NCBI RefSeq assembly: GCF_035222275.1
Contig: NW_026946359.1
Coordinates: forward strand, 558,001-622,000
Direction of reading: 5' to 3'
Source: Podospora bellae-mahoneyi
Taxonomy: Eukaryota > Ascomycota > Sordariomycetes > Sordariales > Podosporaceae
Length of the DNA: 64,000 bases
This document shows positions 48,801-59,094 of this stretch, in pieces. How positions within the stretch are numbered: the first letter of the stretch is position 1; each line of letters opens with the position of its first letter. A program made the translations under genes and the position numbers. Under the pieces are notes generated by a model, which was not told the DNA's origin, searched no databases, and saw only the letters and a program-made list of their open reading frames with translations.

Positions 48801-50226
48801 ATGGCTGCCGACCGGGGAAGTGCCCCTCCGGGCTCGGGCCAGTTTGGGGAGGAATGGGCTCACGACCTCAGAGTTCAATTCGAGCAACTATTGCGGACGA
48901 AGCGCCTGAATGAACTTCAAACATCATCGCGGTCCGGATCCTCATCTAGGGCTTCATCCGTTGGCCCCGACGGTACCTATGCCTCGGGCTCCTCACAAGC
49001 ACCTCCACCATCATACTCCGCCGTCCGAAACCTTCCCAAGGTTCCTCGAGCACCAGCGCCCAACGACGCAGCATCCATCAAGTTTAGAAACTTGCTTATC
49101 TCGCTTTCAGCGACCCCCACCAAATATGAAAACCCGGGTCTGCTCGACGAGGCCCTTCAAGTCATTCCATTGGATAGAATATACGGCGAGGCGGAAGAAG
49201 AGACTCAAGTATTGCAAGCGCAGGCTGAGAGCATGGGCGATGGGAGGAAACCAGAATGGGGCTATCAAGATTGCGTCATTCGCGCACTTCTCAGGTACGT
49301 CTCGGACATGTTCTAGGTCCCTGCCCCAAATAATCGCTAACTCGCTATCTTCTAGATGGTTCAAGAGACAGTTCTTCACATGGGTCAACAATCCTCCATG
49401 TCCCATCTGCCTTTCACCAACAGTTGCCAAGGGTATGACCCCACCCATGCCGGAGGAGAAAGCTTGTGGCGCTTTGCGCGTAGAGCTTTACCAGTGCGCC
49501 AGCCAGCATTGTGGAGCATATGAGAGGTTTCCCCGGTACAGCGACGTGTGGCGCTTGCTGCAGACAAGACGCGGACGTTGCGGTGAGTGGGCTAACTGCT
49601 TCAGCATGCTTTGCCGGGCAGTCGGTGGGCGAGTACGCTGGGTATGGAATGCCGAGGACCACGTATGGACCGAGGTATACTCGGAGCATCAGAAGCGGTG
49701 GGTTCATGTGGATGCGTGCGAGGAGTCTTGGGACAACCCACGACTTTACACGGAGGGCTGGGGCAAGAAGATGTCCTACTGCATCGCCTTCTCCATCGAC
49801 GGTGCTACCGATGTTACGAGACGCTACGTGCGGAAGATGGAATGCTACAACGACCGCAGCCGATGCCCAGAAGAGGTCTTGCTATATATATTACAAGAAA
49901 TCAAGCATCTGAGGCGGGCCAACATGCCCAAAGAGGATCGGTTCCGGCTGGAAAAGGAGGACTCGAGGGAGGACCGCGAATTGCGCAGCTATGTGGTGGC
50001 GTCCATCACACAGGCGGTGACCGAGCTTGTCCCAGGACAAGTCAATACCAGCAGCCAGCGAGGAACCCCGACCAACGACGATACCAAGGTGCCTGTCTCC
50101 GCTGACCTACCCGTCCGCCAAAGTGGAAATGCCGAGTGGGTGGCTGCTCGCGGAGAAAACGGGCAACGAAATCAACAAAACCAACGGTTCCAACCGCCAC
50201 ATAACCAAGGGCCACGGTTCCCTTAA
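48801..50226 (+). CDS. png1: Peptide:N-glycanase PNG1
   Basis: PNG1 removes N-glycans from misfolded glycoproteins exported from the ER. Exons are 48801-49294 and 49356-50226, with a 61-nt phase-2 intron; the product is 454 aa. The transglutaminase-like core follows a Ser/Pro-rich N-terminus. Zinc cysteines: CPIC, then YQCASQHC. The catalytic triad is all visible: Cys in [10 protein letters not shown], His in EDHVWTE, Asp in [17 protein letters not shown] after the core matches the family. The C-terminal ~100 residues are Gln/Asn-rich and probably disordered. Known background: the Neurospora orthologue was reported to be essential for polarity yet enzymatically inactive; this copy keeps the three residues, so activity is possible. 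Confidence 0.92.
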
Positions 50227-50631
50227 TCCATCATTGGTTTTGTTCTTCCAAACACACCAACCATTTACTCGGCAAAACAAGAAGCGCGGACCGAGGACGG
50301 ATTTCGCCGCTTTCTGCTGCATGATACCCACCGTTCTCGGGCTAGCAATCTTGTCGAGCTTGCACGTCAATGAATTGTTCGAATCGTCATTGCGCCACAC
50401 CAAGGCGAACTAATCCATAACGTCACGACAGACCCTCCGCGGTCAACGAAGAATTTACAATAATACAAATAACCATTTTCCCTATGTTTTATCACATTCA
50501 TCAGTCATCCATCGGTCTTGTTGGAATAATCCAAGTAGCAAACAGCAGGCGTGTCGGCGCTTTAGGCAGTAGGGGCGTGGGTGGGTGGAAAGGGAAAGGT
50601 GTGTGGGAAATTATTTGGGAACCAACTACCT

Positions 50632-50634
<3 letters not shown>

Positions 50635-50666
<32 letters not shown>
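50635..50666 (+). repeat. (TA)16 microsatellite
   Basis: Sixteen TA units in a row just downstream of png1. Confidence 0.9.
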
Positions 50667-50669
<3 letters not shown>

Positions 50670-50708
50670 CCTCAGCACAGTGTTGGAATTTTGACTGTGT
50701 GGTAGCGG

Positions 50709-50751
50709 TTTTTATTTTTTTTCTTTTTTTTTCTTTTTTTTCTTTTTTTTT
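50709..50751 (+). repeat. T-rich homopolymer tract with spaced C
   Basis: Runs of seven to ten T separated by single bases. Low-complexity sequence; no function inferred. Confidence 0.8.
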
Positions 50752-53260
50752 TGTTTGGGGCGGGTGGTGGATTGGGGGGTGCGAAAAGGGACAGAAACAT
50801 AATTTTGAGCTGGTTTTTGTTTTTGTTTGTTTGTTTTTACACTTATGTCATGTGTTGCATGAATGAAGGTTGAATGATTGAGTTGAGGGGAATATAACAT
50901 GGAGTCGTGGCGGGCTGCTTGGGAATTTTATGGGATGGAAATGGGAATAACATGGAGAGAGCAAAGGAGAACGAACTACCACTACTGGGAAGGTTAAAAC
51001 AAAAGCGGTTGATGGAGGTGGTGATGATTGTGTGCATACTTGGGGGAAGAGAAGAGAAGCAATGAAGAGATGTTGCATGCTGCTGCCTACATTTTTGCTG
51101 GATTACAGTGATCTGCTCGATTGTCTATAGAGTTTGTATGTCTTCAAAGCTCACTCGGCAAAAAACCTGAGCCAAGAATTGACCCCTTTTTGGGGAAAAG
51201 GGGGGTGGAGCAAAACGCTCAGGCATTTTCAACCGTTGCCAATGGCCGTGGAGGAACAAGTGTCAATTCAACTTGGTTACTGCCGGCTAGGATGAAGATA
51301 CTGATGTCTTTCGAGGCTGGGTATCTTACCTATCTACCTATCTCGCAAATGAAGTGATAGATTAAAGCGAGGACGATCATTTAGATGGGTTCTGTTGTGG
51401 AACCGGTGACCCCCACGCTTGTGAGGCATGCCCGCGTGGGTGGTGAGAGAGTGGGTGAGTGAGGATGAGTTGAGGAGATTAACGAGGTGGAAGTGATAGA
51501 GTATGATTATGGAAGGTCTCTTCCGGTTCAGGATGTCAATGGGTGTGGGTATAGGCACCTGAGCTCCCATGTGGACAGTGGCTTTATCTGGAGAGGTGTT
51601 TATGTAAGAGTTTATGGATCATTGGGGCTTTTTCTTTGATATTATCTGCCTCCTACTTAATGGAAAATTGTGGAAGAGTTGTGGGCAAGATAGGAAAGCG
51701 GAGGGAGGTTGTTTAGTACTACCAACCAAGATGGGTTCAAAAAGTCATCCGGACGGTTAGATAAGTTTTAAGTGTCTTTCTAGACCCGTTACCTATGTGA
51801 GCTGTGAAGATATATCGACAGCTCCAAGCAAAAGACCGTTTTAGGATGTAACAACTGGTATTTAGTTAGATGGACAATCTGTTTGGGCTGCCATGTTTCG
51901 AGAAGACTATGCTCATGTAGCAGCTTTTTGTAACCCTTCAAGGGCTAGCGAGTATGTATGGTCATGATGTTTGGGGGAAATGGTTAACGACCGGGTCGCG
52001 CAAGTGTTGCTGCTGTTTAAATAATTCTCCACCAGCTAAGAACTGAGAGATGGATATCAATTGCCAAGTGACTTTTTTGACTTGTGGCTTGTTAGCACGA
52101 GTCAGGTCTACTTCGGAGTTGTGCTTAGTACCTTAGTGATGGCTTACACCACCAACCTTGGGTCTCCTATGCCGTGATGGGTCAGGTGGCTTGGCTGGCC
52201 ATTGAGATGTGTGTCCAAATCTCGTTATTCACTGGCAAGTTTCGAGAGCTACTTGCTCCAAACCCACCTGTCCCAAGCTTCTTTCCCCAGGACTACGTCT
52301 GTGGCTTGACACCTCCTGACATCAGCTCAGACCACAGCAAAACGGGAATCTCGTGAATTCGTATCGAATCTCCGGCCATGGAGGAATATCCTTCTTCCTC
52401 TTCTCTTCTTTCCTCTTATTCTTACGGTCGTCTTGCACCCAAGCGGGGAGGCACTCCCTTCTCTGCCGTCTTTCCCTCTTGCTGAAGACAATATGAAGCA
52501 GCAGGTACGAGTCTTCCTGACTATCGACGCATCCGGCCTTTCAAACGAACATTTTGATCATGGCGTCATTTTGACCTACGGGCCAGTGGTCTTGTGTTGT
52601 TATCATGCGTCATCCAGAGCCAGACGTCCAATTGTGGTGATGCCTTCCCAATTCACAACGAGAAGAACTTCGCCCCCGACTCGTGTTACTTTCTTATTTA
52701 CAAAACCAAAGCCTATTCTTCGAAGGGAATGTGAATAACTGGACTCAGCTAATCTTCTGTTCAGCAGAATTCAGCCGAAGTCGACGCAAACGTCGTCAAT
52801 GCGGCGCCTTTGCAACCGGATACCCGACAAACCAAAATCATAAACATTCACCTGGAGAGAGTTACGGAAAATGGGTATTAGTCGTGAACCGCTACCCTGA
52901 TGATAATGATGCACTCGAAGTCTACTGGGCATGTAGGTTGTTCTCATCTTTCATATTTCTTTGTTTGTACACACTCATCGCCAGCACACAAGCCGGCCTG
53001 TTGGTCTTGATATCGCGTAGCTGGGCACCTTAAAAGGTTCTTGGAAAAGGATATGCCGTCGATGAATTTGAGACAAGCTGTTGATAGATGACGATTATGA
53101 CAGGCAGAAACCATGCTAGGAAGTGCCTTTTCGCACAGTGTAACAATGACTGGTGGTACGAGTGTCCCAGTCCGATACCTGCTCCTGAATGGAAAAACAG
53201 ACTATGCTTTTTGCGCAGGCGGAGGACGAGTCATGAGAACGGGAAGCAGGACTTCTAAAC

Positions 53261-53850
53261 AATGACCTCAGCAAACTCCTCGAAAGAGAGCGCTGCAAGA
53301 AGAAAGACCTGTCATTTAATGAGTATTTACACTGGGTTGCCCAACCCCCTGAGGAAGTAAGTAGAACGGCGCAGCATGCCCGATGGGGTTAACTAACAGC
53401 CCGCCTGGCCCACCGGACCGGCTGAAGGTGTTCCGAGAACTGGAGTTTGCAAAATAGCGTGAAAGAGAGCTCCAGGCAAGGATTGACGCCATGAGTCATG
53501 AGATATCTTGTGAGATGTCTTGGAGGAAGCATTAGCTCGAGATAAATATTAAAATAATAGATGAGTTGGAAGTCTTGGTACGGACACTGTTAGAAAACCA
53601 AACCGACTTTTGTTCCTTGAAGAAGGAGATTAGAGTCGGCAAGGAGAAAGTTATGGAGCTGAAGCGTGCTGAGAAGGAGGCTAGGAAAAAGCTTAGGGTG
53701 GCCAATGAGGATGTTGAGAAAGGTGAAGGAGGAATTGAAGTGTCACAAGGAGAAGGAAACCCAGCTGTTGGATACAATCAAGGCTTTCGGAGGAGAAGTC
53801 CGCACTGCTATCCATATACGAAGACTTTTGGCAAGACCCTGGACTCTTCT
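53261..53850 (+). pseudogene. Decayed coiled-coil protein gene
   Basis: Protein-like stretches rich in Lys, Glu and Leu run along the plus strand, starting NDLSKLLERER and including LSFNEYLHWVAQPPEE, RLKVFRELEFAK and later KEKETQLLDTIKAF. They are interrupted by in-frame stops and at least one change of reading frame, so no full protein can be made. The coiled-coil character and the NEYLHW-type segment suggest an ancestral gene of a fungal family of unknown role; I do not recognise it with certainty. Some stops look like CAG-to-TAG changes, as repeat-induced point mutation would give, but that would need an intact copy elsewhere for comparison. Confidence 0.4.
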
Positions 53851-54436
53851 CGAGACACCGGCAAGCGGAGACGGACAGAGGGACCGGACCACTGACCGGC
53901 TTAAAAATGCTCACACGGACAGTGAACAGATAGCTGATATTAGCAAGAAGCTTCGGTTCAATTCTGCGTGCTGTGTCTTGAGGATAAAGGGAGCGAGTAA
54001 AGTACGTTTCGAGCAGTCCCCTTTGCTTGATCATGCTGCGGTACATATCTGGATGAGGTACCCACCTAGGTTTGCTCATTCTTTCAAACTTTTCTTCCGT
54101 TTCCACCGAAATGCTATTATAAGAAGCAAGTCAACGATTCTTAAATGAACTTTTAGGTGTCAGATCATATCATCCAACGGTGATTCCACAGTGTATTTTG
54201 TATGTTGGTTACAGGTTGAATCACGACAAACAAAGGTTAATGAAAGGAACAATGATATGTGAAATATTCTACATAAATACATCGCCTTCGTAACTCCTCA
54301 ATAAGTTGATGCGTAAAAGAAATCTCTTTCCGTATATCCCTGTGTATCCCAGTTCTCTTTACCCAAAAAGAATCCAAATATTAAAACCCATACCCGAGAC
54401 ATCATAGCAAAGGAAATCCTGACCAGATCAAAACCA

Positions 54437-56252
54437 TCAGTAATAATCCCCATCACCAACCCTCCTCTCCTTCCTTCCCCTCAAACTCCCTATCTTCCTC
54501 TTCAACTTCTCCCCCAACCCCCCGCTCGCCCTCCCACTCTTACTCCTCTCCAACCCCCCCCGATACGACCCCTCCCCAACAACCTGCTCCGGCAACATGG
54601 CCGTCCCCTCCTCATTATCAACCACCCTCTGCCTCTGCCTCACCCCCCCATCCTTCTCCTCACTCCCACTAGCCATCAAACCCCTCTGAGAAGGCTGCTG
54701 CATCTCATAAGCACCCCCCTTCCCATCCCCACTAATACTCCTAGCCAAATACCCCCCCCTCTTCTTAGCCACCCGCCTCCTTTCCTCCTCCTCAGCAGCC
54801 CCAACCCCAGAATACCAACCCTCCCCCTTCCCCTTCAAATCCCCCTCCCTGTACTCCACCCCAGGCCACCTCTTATACGCGCCCCCGCCCGCACTTTGTT
54901 CCCTCATCAAATCAGCCCCCTCTTGATACTCCCCCATCCTCCTCCCCGTCATAACATCCCTCTCCCCAGGCGGCACAACCGCCGTCCCCTGCAGCGGCAC
55001 ATGCTTCGTCAAGCTGTCCTTTACATACTCCACCGGCGTAGCCTTGATCGCCTCCTCGTTGGAGGATTTGACCGCCTCCAGGGGAGAGTACTTCTTGTTG
55101 GTGTTGTACGGGATCAGCGTGGGGTCATACGGGCCAGGGTGGTGGTAGGGGGAGAAGGGGGAGGACTGGTCCAGCTGGTCTATTGGGTCGGCAAAGGGAC
55201 GGGCGTGGGAAGAGGTGGGGCGGACGTGGCGGTTGGCGGCGCGGTGGGAGGAGGAGAGCATAGCTAGGGGACGGTGGGATTGGTCTCCTGGGTAGCGGTC
55301 TTTGAGGCGGAGGGAGTTGCCGCGGCGGATGGGGAAGGATTCATCTGATGGGGGTGGTGGGGGGTGGTTGAGGGAGGAGGAGCGGTTGCGGGTGGTGGTG
55401 GTGGTGGTGGTGGAGGGGAAGAATTGGTTGGACATTTTGCTGGGGGATCTGGGGGATGTTGGTGTAGAAGTTGCTACGCTGTTGGCGCGGGAGAGGATTG
55501 TGCCTTGGGACCAGTTGCGGTTGTGGCTTGGTCTGAGTGGAATTGCTGAGCGGGTGGATAGGGTGCGGTCTACTCCTGGTGGTGAGGGCGGGAGTTGCCT
55601 GTTCAGACTGAGACTGCTGCGGGTGCTTCGGATGCTGCTTGTTCTGCTCAGGAGACGACGGAGAAAAGGCTGTTCTTCTTCGTCACCTTCGGTATAAGAT
55701 ACGTTCCTGGTGTGCTGAAACTTTCGTCGGATGCTGCCAACTGCCGAGCGGGTTGGTGTTGTTGGCGATTTTGTTGAAGCTGGTGGCGATGGTGGCAGGG
55801 GTGTAAATCTTGTTGCGCAAACCTGGCTTGGTTCAGGCTCATATAGTGGCTCTAAGAGATATTTTGAAGCCTATGTAGTTCTTCTATTCAGTATTCTGTT
55901 CAAGATTTTGTTCAAAAGTCGAAATCTCGTGTTGAAGCTATTTATTAGGGCCCGGAGTTGGTATCAAGGAACTTGGAAGTGATGCCAAGGAATCCCGAGA
56001 GTGACGCAAGTGTAGGTCAGGATCGTCACCGTCCACGAAAACCAAGCCGCGAGCACAGCAGCTGCCGCTGACGCCATCCTATGAAAAGACCTCACGTATA
56101 AGACCAAAACCCCCGAGCTTCCGGAGGGTTTACCCACTCATCTCGCAGACGGGAACGAACTGAACATCAAAAAACAAGCTTACCCATTGCTTGTCTCCTG
56201 GCAGGCCATATTCATCCCTGCCAAATTCATCCAGCGTCTTCCCAGCTGGCAT
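54437..56252 (-). CDS. Pal1-family cell-morphology protein (probable)
   Basis: Pal1 proteins sit at sites of polarised growth and endocytosis. The main exon is 55870-54437. It is open for 145 codons upstream of the Met at 55435, with typical Ser/Arg/Pro-rich sequence (SIRRKFQHTRNVSYTEG, LLSRTSSIRSTRSSLSL), so that Met is internal. An ATAG acceptor precedes 55870. The best first exon is 56252-56184, beginning MPAGKTLDEFGRDEYGLPG and ending TGG|GTAAGC; both ends are phase 0, with a 313-nt intron, giving 500 aa. The Pal1-like core reads SPYHHPGPYDPTLIPYNTNKKYSP, KATPVEYVKDSLTKHVPLQGTAVVPPG, EYQEGADLMRE, YKRWPGVEYREGDLKGKGE. The remaining C-terminus is Gly/Arg-rich and basic. The family name is moderately sure; the first exon is inferred. 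Confidence 0.6.
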
Positions 56253-57284
56253 TTTAGCGGCAAGGGCGCAAAGCTGGTAGGCGGGTCTTGGGGGCTGTTT
56301 CAGTGGGGTCTTGGGTCCGTGTAAGTAGGAGGTGAATATATTTCCAGATTGGGTCGAGATGTGAACCAAAGAACAAAGAAGAACAGTGGAATGATGTAAA
56401 ACACACAATGAGAGTCTTATATCGACCAGATTCCTAGATACATACAAAGAACAAGAGGAAAAATGCAGACGACGCTGTGCGACCAGGTGTCCTTATGATC
56501 ATTTTTCCAAAGCGGCCTTCTTCGGCAGGAGAAACGGCGCGCGGGGCCTCTCCCTCCTGCAGTAGGTCCAGACTCAAAACAGCCATGTGTAACCTCTGGA
56601 TTCTGCTGCAGAAGAAGGACCTCGCCTTTGGTAGTAGACGTCACCAGACTTAATTAGCCAGGGGATGCAACAAACAGGCGGTCCAGACCTGAGCTCCAGA
56701 CTGGTCCAAGCCAAGGGATCGTCAGCGTGATGCCCGGGATAGGCAACGAACTATTCTTCAACTTCACCCAGACTTCTGCAACATCTCCCATATTATGCGT
56801 GATATGGCCCGTTATCAAACTCTTCATGCCGGTCAGCCCACCTATACATAGGTCTTTCATACTACCCGTCGACGAGTGGTGACGCCCTTGAATATGCCAA
56901 AGGCAGTTGGTTTGAGACTGTGATTGGTTGGGGGACTCAAAACTGTAGACGCACTGGCCAATGGAATCCGGAGACAAAATCCGCCAGATGGTCGCTGCCT
57001 CCGCCGGTTCCCCGACAAGTGTTCCATAGAGTTCAAACAGTCAGGTTCCAGGTCCCTGCAGGAATAAGTCCAAACACCGGGCCGTTATTGGCTGCCGTCC
57101 GCTACCTTCCAGTCTGTATAGGTCTCTCACAGCCTGGACCCTTGCAGCATCGATATCGAAACACGGCCTTGGGTCTGTCAGAGTCTGACCAACCTCTCAC
57201 ACCGGCCTCATCTCCATATGTTGCATTCTTGCCCATTTGAAGACCCCAGCCACCGCCGGTGCCTAGCTAGCCGCGTCACCTGCC
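56253..57284. other. Divergent promoter between Pal1-like gene and usb1
   Basis: About 1 kb between divergent starts, with a GATATAAG TATA-like element on the minus strand near 56416 before the Pal1-like first exon. No gene seen. Confidence 0.35.
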
Positions 57285-58223
57285 ATGCCGCCGCTGGTGG
57301 ATTACGGATCCGATTCGGACTCGGACGCCGACACGGTCAACCCAGCTCCTCCGCCAGCCAAAAAGCCAAGACTCGGTGCACCTGGCACCGGAACGGCTAC
57401 GGCCCTATCTAGCGGCCCGTCTCCGGATCTGCCTCCTCTCCCGGCATCATTCCACGACCTCTACGCCTCCACAGCCCGCACCTTTGACGATCCTTCCCTC
57501 CACCAAGGTCGAACCAGACAAACACCACACATCCCTGGGAACTGGCCCAGCCATGTTTACATTGAATGGCATCCACCGCCAGAGTTCAAGCGCATGCTAT
57601 CAGGCCTGATATACTCAGTCCGATCACAGATTTGCAAGATAGACCCCGAAGTAGAAATAACCAGCTTTCTGGAGAGCGACCTAGGCGTGCCGTTACCGTT
57701 GCACATCAGCCTCTCCCGTCCTCTTAATCTCAGCACGTTCCAGAAAGACCTGTTTCTGTCCGATCTTCAAAAGATACTCGCTGGAGACCAGCCGTTCGAG
57801 ATACGGCTCGGGAGGGTCGAATGGCATTTTACCTCGGAGAGCGGACGGGCGTTTCTGGTGCTGAGAGTGGCCTGCCCGTCTCGAAATAATGAGCTCGTGT
57901 ACCTTTTGTCCAAGATTAACGAGCTTGCTAATATATACGGCCAGCCCCAGCTCTATTCGTGGGCCTCGGCTGCAGAGGGGAAGGATGTTGCGGACGCCTT
58001 TCACTTTTCGATTGCTTGGTGTCTGGGTAAGCCGTCGGATCATCTCGAGCGTATCACAAAAGAGGTTTTTGCAAAACCCGAGATCCGGACTGTCATCGGA
58101 ATGAGTAAATTGACCATCCACAGCATCAAGGTCAAGATTGGGAATGTGGTGACGAATATTCCGCTGAGGAAAGAGGATGAGGAGAGGAGGGAGAGGAAGC
58201 ACAGTGCTTTGCTTGGGTTATGA
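57285..58223 (+). CDS. usb1: U6 snRNA 3'-5' phosphodiesterase USB1
   Basis: USB1 (Mpn1) trims the oligo-U tail of U6 snRNA and leaves a protected end, stabilising U6 in the nucleus. One exon, 312 aa. It belongs to the 2H phosphoesterase superfamily, and both tetrapeptides are present: LHISLSRP (H140, S142) and FHFSIAW (H240, S242), about 100 residues apart. The start MPPLVDYGSDSDSD with the acidic stretch and KKPRLG is the usual fungal N-terminus. A WPSHVYIEWHPP block and SKLTIHSIKVKIGN near the end also match. The ATG lies in a CC ATG context after a CT-rich leader. Confidence 0.94.
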   Translation: MPPLVDYGSDSDSDADTVNPAPPPAKKPRLGAPGTGTATALSSGPSPDLPPLPASFHDLYASTARTFDDPSLHQGRTRQTPHIPGNWPSHVYIEWHPPPEFKRMLSGLIYSVRSQICKIDPEVEITSFLESDLGVPLPLHISLSRPLNLSTFQKDLFLSDLQKILAGDQPFEIRLGRVEWHFTSESGRAFLVLRVACPSRNNELVYLLSKINELANIYGQPQLYSWASAAEGKDVADAFHFSIAWCLGKPSDHLERITKEVFAKPEIRTVIGMSKLTIHSIKVKIGNVVTNIPLRKEDEERRERKHSALLGL

Positions 58224-59094
58224 TGATACGGGGTATGATTTCGCTCGGCAGATGTATCAAGGCGGTGCTGGGAAGTGTCAGGGAGCAGGTTGGATCACAA
58301 ATGCCAGACACCGGATAGCTAGTAGAAGATTAATAAGCGATCAATTCATAAACCACATTATACTGACGTTCTTCTTGATTGCCATCACATCACAAGTTTC
58401 CTAGAAATGGCCTCTTGAAGGTGAGAAGGTGAGAAGTGATTCCAGGTTGTTTGGGGGATGTAGGACTAAATAAATGATTAGACGAGAAAACAACCGAGCA
58501 GAAAGAGGCTTGGGAGTTTTTGCAAGAGGTCATGAAGGGTGAGCCGGAAAAAGGGGTGATGATAACCTAGGGGAGTTGGACGAGCAGCTTGTGTCTGCCG
58601 GGATGGAGGGCTTGCTTTGGGGCGGGCAGTGGGATTGGTAGTTTGTTCTTGGGAACATCTTCATATTGAAGGCATGGTTGGAGCTGGCCTGTATTTGTTA
58701 GGACATACTCATGTTGAAGGGAAGGGATGGAAGGCTTGCGCTCTCTTCAATTCCTGCTTGGTTGCACCACAAATCAAATATAATCATCACATCTTCGGTA
58801 CAAACTGAATTTCCACCTGCTAGTTACAAACGCTGCCCAAAAATATATACAAACAAACACCCACCCGATTGCTGCCATGCCAATAACGATTCATCAACTC
58901 CCAAGCTCCATTCAAGACGTCACAACCCAATAACACAGGCAGCCAGCTATCCCGCAGCCAACCAAGAAATAGTCCGGGCCCATCTCCAGCATCTTACGCC
59001 AGAGTGAGGCATGCCACTTGTATATAGCTACAGCCATACCATACCCCAACGCATGATAAAAATGACTCACTAGACCACCGCTGTCCCAGCCATT
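58224..59094. other. Convergent 3' regions of usb1 and ero1
   Basis: About 870 nt between convergent stop codons; two 3' UTRs and nothing else recognised. Confidence 0.35.

Larger units (their letters stand above)
50227..54436. other. Gene-poor stretch with simple repeats and one gene relic
   Basis: Holds an AT microsatellite (50635), a T/C homopolymer tract (50709), long AT-rich sequence to about 52200, and a decayed coiled-coil gene (53261-53850). An ATG at 52377 opens a short Ser-rich frame of about 36 codons that I cannot connect to anything. Confidence 0.35.
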
